A stretch of DNA of 64,000 bases, taken from the NCBI GenBank assembly GCA_963819785.1, contig CAWFXW010000013.1, positions 186,001-250,000 on the forward strand, written 5' to 3'. Shown here piece after piece: positions 17,423 to 25,560 of this stretch. A program made the position numbers and the translations under genes. Each line of letters opens with the position of its first letter. Within the stretch, counting starts at the first letter, position 1. Origin of the DNA: Palsa-504 sp963819785. GTDB taxonomy: Bacteria > Actinomycetota > Actinomycetes > Streptosporangiales > Streptosporangiaceae. Below the pieces are notes generated by a model. It had not been told where the DNA came from, did not search any database, and saw only the letters and a program-made list of their open reading frames with translations.

Positions 17423-17819
17423 CCACGGCACCGCGCTCTGCCCTGGGTCTTTGTCGCCCTGGGTCTTTGTCCGCATGCCCGCATGCCCGCATGCCGGTTT
17501 CCGTGTCGATGGGCCGTTGTACACGTTCTAGCGGGTGAGCTGCCGTTTCCTGGCCCGGATCGCGGATCTGGTATGGGGTGCGTGTGCCCGACCCCCGTAT
17601 ATCGGGGGCTGTGTGCCACAACCCCCACAAAGGGGCCGGGCCTCCCGGCGCATGCTCGCAGCTATGTGTCCCACCGTGAACGCGGCCTCGATCACCAGAC
17701 GGCGCGCTGAGCAGGCCCGATGGTCGCGGGATTTATCCAAGATCGCTCTTACCTGAACAACGGCCCATCGACCCGCATCCGGCGAGGGCAGCCCTGGCCG
17801 GGGGTGAAGACGGCGACGG
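17423..17819. other. 397-base gap between RDD and DUF4191 genes
   Basis: The two flanking genes converge. The gap holds two exact tandem copies of a 16-base unit (17440-17471), then three copies of CGCATGCC (17472-17495), and a small hairpin CCCCCG-TATAT-CGGGGG at 17592-17608. Open frames here have no coding signature. The hairpin may be a terminator; I see no other recognisable element. Confidence 0.5.
17440..17495. repeat. Tandem 16-base (x2) and 8-base (x3) repeats
   Basis: GCCCTGGGTCTTTGTC is repeated exactly twice at 17440-17471, and CGCATGCC three times at 17472-17495. They lie in non-coding sequence just after the RDD stop. This is probably a replication-slippage microsatellite. Confidence 0.85.
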
Positions 17820-18554
17820 TTAACGGGTCTTCGGGCGAGGCATCTTGGGCTGGCGGATGTTCCGCGGGATCGGGCCCTTGGGTGCCTGCAGCGACGGCTG
17901 AAGGGCCTTGAGCCGGTGGTTGAGGTCGCTGACCGCGGCGGGCTTGAGGTTGCGCGGCAACCGCATGACCTTACGCTGCAGCTTGCCCAGCGGGATCTGG
18001 CCTTCCTCGGTGCCGACCTGGAACTCGAAGATGGGCACCTCGTAGGCGACCCGGGCGACCCGTTTCTTCTCCGCGGCCAGCAGGCTGGCCAGCCGGGTGG
18101 GGGAGCCCTCGCCGACCAGGATCACCCCTGGGCGGCCGACCGTCCGGTGCACCACGTCCATGTTCCTGTTGGCCGCGATGGCGGGCGTCACTGTCCAGTT
18201 GCCACGCATGTTCTCCAGCACCGCGGCCGCCGCGCCCGGCTGGCCCTCGATCGCCGAGTACTGCGCAGCCTGCGCGAACCGGCCGAACAAGATCATCGCG
18301 ACCAGCAGGCCAAGCAGCACGCCCAGCGGGATGAGCAGCGCCAGCAGGCCGGTCAACCACCCGACGACCCCCAGCACGACCAGGATGCCGAGCCCGCTCC
18401 CGAACACGATCGGCATCGCCTTCGGGTTGGACTTGTTTACCAGGCCGGCGACCATGCGGATCTGCTTCAGCCGCCCGGCCTTGGCGATATCCGCCGCGGA
18501 CTCCATCGCGGCGACCTGGTCAGCGGACCCGGACTTTCTCGACATGCGTGCCAT
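17820..18554 (-). CDS. DUF4191 family membrane protein
   Basis: A 244-residue protein from ATG 18554, with CGGAG ahead of it. It starts with a basic, soluble segment (RLKQIRMVAGLVNKSNPKA), then two adjacent transmembrane helices around residues 45-85, and a soluble C-terminal domain containing GRPGVILVGEGSP and VPIFEFQVGTEEGQIPL. These match the actinobacterial DUF4191 family, usually encoded beside lipA, as here (80 bases). Cytoplasmic-membrane protein of unknown function; the context suggests a housekeeping role. Confidence 0.92.
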   Translation of the reverse strand: MARMSRKSGSADQVAAMESAADIAKAGRLKQIRMVAGLVNKSNPKAMPIVFGSGLGILVVLGVVGWLTGLLALLIPLGVLLGLLVAMILFGRFAQAAQYSAIEGQPGAAAAVLENMRGNWTVTPAIAANRNMDVVHRTVGRPGVILVGEGSPTRLASLLAAEKKRVARVAYEVPIFEFQVGTEEGQIPLGKLQRKVMRLPRNLKPAAVSDLNHRLKALQPSLQAPKGPIPRNIRQPKMPRPKTR

Positions 18555-18633
18555 GCTCCGCAGCATACGGTTCCGGCGCCCCGGACAGAAACCGCCCCGT
18601 ACCGAACGCCGGCTGAACGTGCCGCCGGTTCGC

Positions 18634-19548
18634 TCAGCGCGTACCGGCCGCGTCCGAGCGCTGCTCGATGGCCTGCGCGTACAGCCGCCCGGCCCGGTAG
18701 GAGGAGCGCACCAGCGGGCCGGACATGACCCCGGCGAACCCGAGTCCCAGCGCCTCGTCGCGAAGTTCGACGAACTCCTCGGGCTTCACCCATCGCTCCA
18801 CCGGATGGTGCCGGGGGGTCGGCCGCAGGTACTGGGTGATGGTCAGCAGGTCACAGCCGACGGCCCGCAGGTCGCGCATGGCCTCGGTGATCTCGTGCCG
18901 CTCCTCGCCCATGCCGAGGATCAGGTTGGATTTCGCCACCAGACCCGCCGAACGGGCCGCGCGCAGCACCTCCAGCGACCGCGGGTACCGGAACCCGGGC
19001 CTGATCCGCCGGAAGATCCGCGGCACGGTCTCGATGTTGTGTGCCAGGACCTCCGGGCGGGCGTCGAAGACCTCCGCCAGCCGCGTCGGCTCGGCGTTGA
19101 AGTCGGGGATGAGCAGTTCCACCCCGCAGCCGGGGATGGCGGCGTGGATCTCGCGGCAGGTCTGCGCGTACAGCCAGGCCCCGCCGTCGGGCAGGTCGTC
19201 ACGTGCCACGCCGGTCACGGTCGCGTACTTCAGGCCCATCGCGGCGACCGACTCGGCGACCCGTCGCGGCTCGCCCTCGTCGAGCGGCTGCGGCTTGCCC
19301 GTGTCGATCTGGCAGAAGTCGCACCGGCGGGTGCACTGGTCACCGCCGATCAGGAACGTGGCCTCGCGGTCCTCCCAGCATTCGAAGATGTTCGGGCAGC
19401 CCGCTTCCTCGCACACCGTGTGCAGGCCCTCGCTGCGGACCAGGTTCTTCAGCTCGGTGTACGACGGCCCGGTGCGCAGCCTGGTCTTGATCCACGGCGG
19501 CTTGCGCTCGATCGGGACCTCGGCGTTGCGGGCCTCCAGGCGGAGCAT
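18634..19548 (-). CDS. lipA: Lipoyl synthase (radical SAM)
   Basis: Inserts two sulfurs into octanoyl-E2 or octanoyl-GcvH to make lipoyl groups. Counting from ATG 19548 it has 304 residues. The auxiliary cluster ligands are Cys46, Cys51 and Cys57 (CX4CX5C), and the radical-SAM cluster ligands are Cys72, Cys76 and Cys79 (CTRRCDFC). The C terminus has the conserved RSSYRAGR serine segment. GGAAGG precedes the chosen start. An upstream in-frame ATG at 19626 would add 26 odd, aromatic-rich residues, and homologues extend a little before MLRLE, so the start is uncertain. It serves the sucB product at 38.8-40.5 kb. Confidence 0.95.
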   Translation of the reverse strand: MLRLEARNAEVPIERKPPWIKTRLRTGPSYTELKNLVRSEGLHTVCEEAGCPNIFECWEDREATFLIGGDQCTRRCDFCQIDTGKPQPLDEGEPRRVAESVAAMGLKYATVTGVARDDLPDGGAWLYAQTCREIHAAIPGCGVELLIPDFNAEPTRLAEVFDARPEVLAHNIETVPRIFRRIRPGFRYPRSLEVLRAARSAGLVAKSNLILGMGEERHEITEAMRDLRAVGCDLLTITQYLRPTPRHHPVERWVKPEEFVELRDEALGLGFAGVMSGPLVRSSYRAGRLYAQAIEQRSDAAGTR

Positions 19549-19624
19549 GCGCCGGCCCTTCCGGTGCCAGTACCACCCCTTCAGGGTATGTTGCTGCCGG
19601 TCGAAGCTGATAAAGGGGAACGAC

Positions 19625-19860
19625 ATGATCTTGAGCACCATGAATGACCTGCCCGGATACCAGGTCACTGAGGTGATCGGCGAGGTGTTCGGTATCACCG
19701 TCCGGACCAGGAACGTCGGTCGCAGCTCGGCGGCTTCAAGTCACTGGTCGGCGGGGAGTTGCGCGGCATGACCAAGCTGCTGTCGGCGAGCCGGACCGAG
19801 GCCCAGGACCGGCTGATCGAGGTGGCCACGGCCCGGGGCGCCGACGCCGCGCCAGGCAGC
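19625..19860 (+). pseudogene. UPF0145/YbjQ family gene, frameshifted and truncated
   Basis: From ATG 19625, with AAGGGGA upstream, the sequence reads MILSTMNDLPGYQVTEVIG then EVFGITVRTRNVG, a YbjQ/UPF0145 start. One base appears missing near 19717; in the next frame it continues GGFKSLVGGELRGMTKLLSASR and IEVATARGADA. The expected AVVAMRFD ending is then absent and the sequence runs into the neighbouring convergent gene. Two independent lesions make this a real pseudogene rather than only a sequencing slip. Confidence 0.8.
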
Positions 19861-19867
19861 ATGCGCC

Positions 19868-21022
19868 TCAGTGCAGCTGCGCGGCTAGCCACCCGAACGC
19901 GTCACGCTGCATGGCCTGGTCGAACTTGTGGTGCCCGTCGTAGAACCGCCCGGTGTAGCCGTCCGGAGCGCCGGTGTCGGCGTAGTGGGCGGTGATGCGG
20001 TCGTGGGCGGCTTGGGCCCCGGCGAGCGGGAAGAGCTCGTCGTGGCGGTTGTACTGGACGAGCAGCGGCGCGGGGGCCCGGCAGGCGGCCAGGTCGGGCC
20101 AGTCGGCCCGGGCGGCCAGGCCGGCCGGGAAGAACATCCAGGTGTGGTCGACGACATTGTGGTCGAGCAGGGAATCGTAGCTGGCCATCATGCCGACCAC
20201 GACCGCCGCGGTGAGCTGGTCGCTGGTCGCGCGCAGCAAGGCTGACCGGCAGCCGCCGCCCGACAGGCCGATGCTGGCCGCCTGGCCGGTGGTGTCGGGC
20301 CGTGCGCACAGGTGGCGCAGGGCCAGGCGGTCTTCGTGGGCCACCACGGCGGCCAGGGTAGTGCCGAGCAGGGCGCAGTATTTCTCGACCAGATGCTCGT
20401 GGTGCCAGGCGGCGGCGTTGTAGCGGGCGATGTCGCCGGGCATCTCGCCCGGGAAGTGATCGGGCGGGGCCGTCCCGGCGCTGAGCTCGCCGAGCCGCTG
20501 GATCAGCGGCGGCATGTCTTCTAGCGGGAACCGGCGGCTGCCCCAGCCGAAGACATCGGGAACGAGCACCACGAAACCCTGCCGGGCCAGGTCGCTGGCG
20601 AAGGCCCGGCCCTTGTAGTAGTGACGCCGCAGGGCCGTTACGACCGGCGGGGCGGGTTCGGGGCCGTCGGCGATCTTTTCTTTCCCGTAGTACTTGAACC
20701 CGTCGTGGCCGTGCAGGGCGAGCACGCCGGGCAGCCGGCCGGCGGCCCCGGCGGGCTTGAGCACCCACGCCCGGGTGCGCGGGCCGTAGCCGGCGGCGTA
20801 GGAGATTTCCTCTCCCTCGAGCCCGTCGGCGCGCCATCGCCGCTCGACCTGCACGCCGCCGGGGTCAGGGTCGAGGCCGTGGCCGGGGATGTGAACGGCG
20901 AGGATTTCGAGGGCCAGGCGGCGGACGGCGTCCCGGTCCGGCCGGGTGGCCCGGGCCCGGGGTCCGGCGGCAGTCGCGGGCCAGTCGCTGTAGACGCCGA
21001 GATGCGCGTAGCTGACGCTCAT
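19868..21022 (-). CDS. Alpha/beta hydrolase (dienelactone-hydrolase-like)
   Basis: A 384-residue protein from ATG 21022, with GGAAGGA upstream. The fold markers are PGVLALHGHDG (oxyanion strand), GFVVLVPDVFGWG, the nucleophile elbow GLSGGGCRS, LVQYNRHDELFPL (acid) and FYDGHHKFD (His). The Gly-rich elbow and long N-terminal part resemble the large esterase/dienelactone hydrolases that act on acetylated or lactone substrates. No signal peptide, so cytoplasmic. It sits between lipA and lipB, which are usually neighbours, and so is probably an insertion. Substrate unknown. Confidence 0.85.
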   Translation of the reverse strand: MSVSYAHLGVYSDWPATAAGPRARATRPDRDAVRRLALEILAVHIPGHGLDPDPGGVQVERRWRADGLEGEEISYAAGYGPRTRAWVLKPAGAAGRLPGVLALHGHDGFKYYGKEKIADGPEPAPPVVTALRRHYYKGRAFASDLARQGFVVLVPDVFGWGSRRFPLEDMPPLIQRLGELSAGTAPPDHFPGEMPGDIARYNAAAWHHEHLVEKYCALLGTTLAAVVAHEDRLALRHLCARPDTTGQAASIGLSGGGCRSALLRATSDQLTAAVVVGMMASYDSLLDHNVVDHTWMFFPAGLAARADWPDLAACRAPAPLLVQYNRHDELFPLAGAQAAHDRITAHYADTGAPDGYTGRFYDGHHKFDQAMQRDAFGWLAAQLH

Positions 21023-21110
21023 GCTGATCGGTCCTTCCCGTTTTCCGGCCGGGCGCGGTGGATCGCCCACCGGTACGGCAGTCTTACCGCGGTCGTCTTA
21101 CAGTGGGCTA

Positions 21111-21752
21111 GTGGATGCCGCGCTTCGCCAGCTCAACGATCAGCTCGATCAGGCCACGCAGCGCCTGCTCGATGCCGCCCGCGTCCTGCCCGAGCCGGAC
21201 CTGCGCGCGCCCTCGCTGCTGCCCGGGTGGAGCAGAGCGCACGTCCTGGCGCACGTCGCCCGCAACGCCGATGCCATGCGCAACCTGCTGATCGGCGCGC
21301 GGGTCGGGCAGCACCGGCCGGCCTACGCCAGCGCGCAGGCCCGCGAGGACGGCATCGAGACCAGCGCGACACAGGCACAGCGGGACCTGATGAACGATCT
21401 CGCCGACTCCGCGATGGCGCTGCGCACAATGATCAGGCAGCTGCCCGCCGAGGCCTGGTCGTTCGGCGTCCAGATGCTGGATTCCGGGCCGTTCCCGGCG
21501 GCCGGCCTGCTCACCAGGCGGCTGACCGAAGTGGAGCTCCACCACTGCGACCTCGGTATCGGGTACGACGCGGCGAAGTGGCCGGCCAGCTTCGTCCAGG
21601 CCCAGCTGCCCGAGCCGATGCGGTCCCAGCGCGAGGAGCGAATGAACTATCCGCCTCAGCACTACCAGCCCCCGCCGGCCCGGGCCGCGGCCGCGCCCGG
21701 CGCCGCCCAGCAGCGCGCCATGATCCTGAAGTCGCTGAGCAGCGGGTCCTAG
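21111..21752 (+). CDS. Maleylpyruvate isomerase family protein (DinB_2, mycothiol-type)
   Basis: A 213-residue protein from GTG 21111. It has the MDMPI N-terminal four-helix fold: LLPGWSRAHVLAHVARNADAM, where the two His residues and the later LTEVELHHCDLG form the usual metal triad. The C-terminal extension is short, Pro/Ala-rich and probably disordered. Members include mycothiol-dependent maleylpyruvate isomerase and other thiol transferases. A TACAGT box eight bases before the GTG suggests a leaderless message. Convergent with lipB, overlapping it by four bases. Confidence 0.9.
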   Translation: MDAALRQLNDQLDQATQRLLDAARVLPEPDLRAPSLLPGWSRAHVLAHVARNADAMRNLLIGARVGQHRPAYASAQAREDGIETSATQAQRDLMNDLADSAMALRTMIRQLPAEAWSFGVQMLDSGPFPAAGLLTRRLTEVELHHCDLGIGYDAAKWPASFVQAQLPEPMRSQREERMNYPPQHYQPPPARAAAAPGAAQQRAMILKSLSSGS

Positions 21753-22465
21753 CGCGCGGCCAGCGCGGCCGCGCCTAGCGCGGCCGCGTCGTCTCCGGTC
21801 AGCACGGCGGCGTCGTCGGCCCGCCGCCAGCCCGAGTACCCGAGTACCGCCGCCAGATGCCGTTCCAGTACCGGCGTCACCTCGGCGACGGGGATCCGGC
21901 GCCCCGTCTCGGCCGACAGCGTGGTCACCCCGGCGTCCCGGATGCCGCACGGGACGATGCGGTCGTACCAGGACAGGTCGCAGTCGCAGTTCAGCGCGAG
22001 CCCGTGCATGCTGACCCCGCGGGCCACCCGGGCGCCGATCGCTCCCACCTTGCGGTCCGGGTCGCCGGAGACCCAGGCGCCGCTGCGCCCCGCCACCCGC
22101 ATGGCCGTCACCCCGAACTCGGCGCACGTCCGGATCATGGCCTCTTCCAGGGCCCGCACGTAGGCGACCACGTCCATCGGCTCGCGGAGCTTGAGGATCG
22201 GGTAGCCGGTCAGCTGCCCGGGCCCGTGCCAGGTGATCTTGCCGCCGCGGTCCACATCGATGACCGGCGCCCCGGGATCCCCGAACGGCCGGTCGGACGC
22301 CGCCGTCCGCTTGCCCGCTGTATAGACGGGGTCGTGCTCGAGCAGCAGACAGCTGTCCGGGGCCTCGTCGGCGACCCGCCGCGCGTGGATGCGCCGCTGC
22401 AGATCCCAGCCGTCCATATAGTCAACCGGCGCCGGGCCCAGGGCCAGGTACACAAGCTCGCTCAC
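21749..22465 (-). CDS. lipB: Lipoyl(octanoyl) transferase
   Basis: Moves octanoate from acyl carrier protein to lipoate-dependent proteins, the step before LipA. 238 residues from GTG at about 22465 (VSELVYLALG), preceded by GGGGAAA; earlier in-frame starts lack a site. The family signature RGGKITWHGPGQ is at 73-84, Lys139 (DRKVGAIG) and Cys173 (VPCGI) are the catalytic pair, and SMHGLALN is present. The tail after residue 220 is Ala-rich. lipA is 2.2 kb away, separated by a hydrolase, a DinB_2 gene and a pseudogene. Confidence 0.95.
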   Translation of the reverse strand: MSELVYLALGPAPVDYMDGWDLQRRIHARRVADEAPDSCLLLEHDPVYTAGKRTAASDRPFGDPGAPVIDVDRGGKITWHGPGQLTGYPILKLREPMDVVAYVRALEEAMIRTCAEFGVTAMRVAGRSGAWVSGDPDRKVGAIGARVARGVSMHGLALNCDCDLSWYDRIVPCGIRDAGVTTLSAETGRRIPVAEVTPVLERHLAAVLGYSGWRRADDAAVLTGDDAAALGAAALAAR

Positions 22466-22527
22466 TTTCCCCAGCTTACGCGGGTCGCGAACGCGATCAC
22501 TCCCGGCCAGCACGCACAATAGGGGTC

Positions 22528-23217
22528 GTGATAGACGAGGCTGCGGTGCGGGGGATGGGCCTGGGCGAACGGCGGCAACTGGCCCGGCTGCTGGCCGAAC
22601 TCGACGGCCCGGGCCCCGATCCGGTCAACCCGTACCTGACCGATCCCGGGCTGCGCCGTCAGCGCCGGCTGGCGCTGCTCGTCTCCGCCGCCTGCTGCGT
22701 GTTCCTGGCGGCCTGGATCGTGGTCCTCGGCGCCACCTTGCCGCGCCGCTTCGACGCCCATCACTGGCGGGCCGTCTGGGTGAACTTCGACGTCATCCTG
22801 CTTGCCGCCTTCATCGCGACGGCCTGGGCGATATGGCGAGAGCGGCAGATCCTGATCCTGCTGCTGGCCAGCATCGGCACCATGCTGTGCTGCGACGCGT
22901 GGTTCGACGTGGGCACGTCGCTGGCTACCAAGGGCATAGGGCTTAGTCTCGTGTCCGCGTTCGTCGCCGAACTGCCCCTCGCCTTCCTGGCCTTCGCCGG
23001 GGCCCGCCGTCTGCTCCGGGCCACGGTGGAAGCCAGCCTCCGCGCGCCGGCCCCGGCGGCCGCAAGAGCGCTGGAGGCTGCCCCGGCCGGCATCCGTGGC
23101 CCGGCCGGCATCCGTGGCCCGGCCGACGACCTGACCTGCTCGCTGCGCCGCACCCGCCTGTCCGGCCACGGTCTGGACGAAGCCCTCCCACGCGGCCGCG
23201 CCCACCGCCCCGCCTAA
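22528..23217 (+). CDS. Membrane protein, first of two tandem paralogues
   Basis: A 229-residue protein from GTG 22528. A soluble start (GLGERRQLARLLAELD) is followed by four predicted helices: LALLVSAACCVFLAAWIVVLG, a helix at NFDVILLAAFIATAWAIW, ILILLLASIGTMLCCDAWFDV, and LVSAFVAELPLAFLAFAGARRL. Both copies share ACCVxLAAWI, WRAVWV, CDAWFD and LAFAGARRL. The C-terminal tail contains an 18-base tandem repeat encoding GPAGIR twice (about 23087-23122). Function unknown. Confidence 0.8.
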   Translation: MIDEAAVRGMGLGERRQLARLLAELDGPGPDPVNPYLTDPGLRRQRRLALLVSAACCVFLAAWIVVLGATLPRRFDAHHWRAVWVNFDVILLAAFIATAWAIWRERQILILLLASIGTMLCCDAWFDVGTSLATKGIGLSLVSAFVAELPLAFLAFAGARRLLRATVEASLRAPAPAAARALEAAPAGIRGPAGIRGPADDLTCSLRRTRLSGHGLDEALPRGRAHRPA

Positions 23218-23266
23218 GCGCCACGGCGCTTCATGGACGAGCCAGCGCCCGGCGCAGAATGAATAG

Positions 23267-23899
23267 GTGATCAACGAGGCCGAACTACGCCGGATGACAC
23301 ACGATGAGCGGCGCGAGCTCGCCCGCGCCCTAGCCGCGATCGACCTGCCGCACCCCCTGCTCGACCCGGTCCTGCGGCGCCGTCGCCGGATCGGCCTGCT
23401 GGTCATGACGGCCTGCTGCGTCGCGCTGGCCGCCTGGATCGCGATCTTGCTGCAGACCCTGCCCGGCCGTTACACCTCCAGCGACTGGCGCGCCGTGTGG
23501 GTGGGCCTGGACATCGCCGAACTCCTCGGGTTCGCCGCCACCGCCTGGGCGGCCTGGCACCAGCGCCAGGTCCTCATCTTCTTCATGGTCATCACCGGGA
23601 CGCTGCTGGTCTGCGACGCCTGGTTCGACCTGACCCTGAACTACGGCTCGAGGGGCTTCACGGCGAGCATCCTGTCCGCGGTGCTGGCCGAGTTCCCGCT
23701 CGCGTTCTTGATGTTCGCCGGAGCCCGGCGGCTGATCCGGGTCACCGTCCAGACCCTCATGCAGCTGTCCGGAACCGGCGAGTCGGCGCTGCCGCTGTGG
23801 CGGATCCCGCTGTTCGCCGACGGCCTGGTGGAGTGCCTCCCGGCCCGGCTCAGGTCGCCGGCCGACCCGGTCACAGCGGGCCGTCGCTCCTCGTCATAA
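23267..23899 (+). CDS. Membrane protein, second of two tandem paralogues
   Basis: A 210-residue protein from GTG 23267 with the same four-helix plan as the gene 50 bases upstream: TACCVALAAWIAILLQTLPG, WRAVWVGLDIAELLGFAATAWAAWHQR, VLIFFMVITGTLLVCDAWFD, and a final helix ending MFAGARRL. The N terminus (EAELRRMTHDERRELARALAAID) is also shared. Identity seems to be about half, so the duplication is not recent. They may form a heteromer. Function unknown; followed at once by the sigma-factor stub. Confidence 0.82.
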   Translation: MINEAELRRMTHDERRELARALAAIDLPHPLLDPVLRRRRRIGLLVMTACCVALAAWIAILLQTLPGRYTSSDWRAVWVGLDIAELLGFAATAWAAWHQRQVLIFFMVITGTLLVCDAWFDLTLNYGSRGFTASILSAVLAEFPLAFLMFAGARRLIRVTVQTLMQLSGTGESALPLWRIPLFADGLVECLPARLRSPADPVTAGRRSSS

Positions 23900-23904
23900 G
23901 AGTC

Positions 23905-24027
23905 ATGGACGGCTCCGATTTCACCCAGTACCGGCCGCTGATGTTCTCGATCGCCTACCGGATGACCGGCAGCGTCGGCGATGCCGAGGACATCGTGCAG
24001 GAAGCCTGCAGGAGGCTGCGGGAGTAA
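23905..24027 (+). pseudogene. Truncated copy of the ECF41 sigma factor N terminus
   Basis: The 40-codon frame from ATG 23905 reads FTQYRPLMFSIAYRMTGSVG then DAEDIVQEA, almost identical to region 2 of the intact sigma factor at 24620 (FRPLMFSIAYRMTGSVSDAEDIVQEA), then ends CRRLRE and a stop. It lacks regions 2.3 to 4 and the C-terminal domain. It lies immediately before the ECF41-type promoter, so it is probably the stump of a recombination between two sigma genes. Confidence 0.8.
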
Positions 24028-24037
24028 GCAACGCACG

Positions 24038-24064
24038 TGTCACGTCGTCCACGCCCGCTGCGTC
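24038..24064 (+). promoter_or_regulatory. ECF41-type promoter for epimerase-sigma operon
   Basis: TGTCACG (24038-24044), 16 bases, then CGTC (24061-24064). The published ECF41 consensus is TGTCACA-N16-CGTC, so six of seven -35 bases, the exact spacing and all of the -10 match. Transcription would begin about 30 bases before the GAGGGAGG ribosome site of the gene at 24099. The ECF41 factor encoded at 24620 is the obvious user. Confidence 0.75.
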
Positions 24065-24098
24065 GTAGGGGAGACATCCGCAGAGGGAGGAAAACACA

Positions 24099-24623
24099 AT
24101 GCGAGTCTTCGTCGCAGGGGCGACCGGCATGATCGGCCAGTACCTGGTGCCCGGCCTGGTCACCGCCGGCCACGAGGTCACCGGCAGCACGCGCTCGGCG
24201 CTGTACGGTCACGGCGCCTCCGATCCCATGCTCGACGCGGTGCGCAAACGGCAGATGCCGGTCATCGGCGGGGGCGCGGGCCTGTGGTGCTGGACGGAGG
24301 TCACCGACGCGGCGGCCGCCACCGTGGCCGCGGTCACCCACGGCGCGCCTGGTATCTATAACGTCGTGGACGACGAACCGGCCCCGGTCTCGCGATGGCT
24401 GCCCTACCTGGCCTTGTCCGTGGGCGCGAAGCCGCCGATGCGCGCCCCGGCCTGGCTGGGCCGGCTCCTCGGCGGCGAGATGGTCGTGGAGTGGATGACC
24501 CAGGGCCGCGGCGCCAGCAACGCCAAGGCCAAGCGCGAGCTCGGCAGGACCCCGGCCTACCCGAGCTGGCGCGACGGCTTCCCGGCCTGGGCCGAGGCCT
24601 TCAAAGCCGGGAAAGCCGCATGA
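24099..24623 (+). pseudogene. NAD-dependent epimerase with a large in-frame internal deletion
   Basis: 174 codons from ATG 24099 after GAGGGAGG. The start MRVFVAGATGMIGQYLVPGL holds the dinucleotide loop, and the end YNVVDDEPAPVSRWLP, RGASNAKAKRELG and YPSWRDGF is the ECF41-partner epimerase C terminus. Family members are near 300 residues. Here residues equal to about 35-165, including the catalytic YxxxK part, are missing, yet the frame is intact. Loss of enzyme activity is expected, though a small expressed protein is possible. The stop overlaps the sigma-factor start by four bases (ATGA). Confidence 0.75.
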
Positions 24624-25560
24624 CCACGCAGTCCGCCGCGGACTACCTGGAGTTCCGGCCGCTGATGTTCTCGATCGCCTACCGGATGACCGGCAGCGTC
24701 AGCGACGCCGAGGACATCGTCCAGGAGGCCTTCCTGCGGCTGACCCGTGCGCTGCGCGAGGGTGAGAGCATCACCACCCCCAAGGCCTACCTGGCCACGG
24801 TCACCACCCGGCTGGCCATCAGCCACCTGCGGTCCGCGCGGGTCCGGCGGGAAGCCTACGTGGGTTCCTGGCTTCCCGAACCACTCGTCACGGGCGAGCT
24901 GGGCCCCGCAGCCGCCCCGGACCCCGCGGAGCGCGCCGAGATGTCCGATTCGCTGTCCATGGCCTTCCTCGTCCTGCTCGAAAGCCTGACCCCGGCCGAA
25001 CGCGCCGTGTTCTTGCTGCACGAGGTGTTCGGGTACGACTACCGCGAGATCGCCGAGATCACCGGCAAGTCCGAGGCGAACTGCCGTCAGATCTTCACTC
25101 GCGCCCGGCACCACATCGACGAGGGCAAGCCGCGATTCGAGGCCTCCCGCGAGCAGCGCGACGAGGTGGCCCGCCGGTTCTTCGACGCTGTGGGCGGCGG
25201 TGACATTAACGGACTGCTCGAACTCCTCGCTCCCAACGTGGTCATGGTCGGTGACGGCGGCGGCAAGGGCCTGGCCCTGCGCGAGCCTGCGCACGGGGCC
25301 GAAAGGGTGGGCCGGTTTCTGCTCGGGCTGTTCCGCCGGGCGGACAAAGAAGGCACCTATGCCGTGCCAGCCCTGGTCAACGGCCAACCCGGCGCGGTGG
25401 TCTATGACCTCCAAGGACGGGTGGCCAGTGTCTTCACCGTCGACATCGCCGACGGCCTGGTGCAGATGGTTCGCTCCGTGGTCAACCCCGACAAGCTCCA
25501 GCACCTCGGACCGACGTCAGATATGTACCTGCGTCGGGACCGGGACTTACCCTGGCGGTC
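24620..25560 (+). CDS. ECF41-type sigma factor (SigJ-like), C terminus run-on
   Basis: RNA polymerase sigma-70 family factor with a fused SnoaL-like regulatory domain. Region 2 is FRPLMFSIAYRMTGSVSDAE; region 4 is LTPAERAVFLLHEVFGYDYREIAE; the C-terminal domain runs from DEVARRFFDAVGGGDINGLL to VVNPDKLQHLGPTSD, the family's usual end (about 25520). No stop follows: the frame stays open to 26251, across the dioxygenase gene in another frame. A lost stop or a base error is likely. I end it before ATG 25561. Partner promoter at 24038. Confidence 0.8.

Noticed and set aside
17590..17640. C-rich double hairpin resembling a 6C-type small RNA
   Set aside because: Only one clear stem forms and the six-C loops of that RNA are not present.
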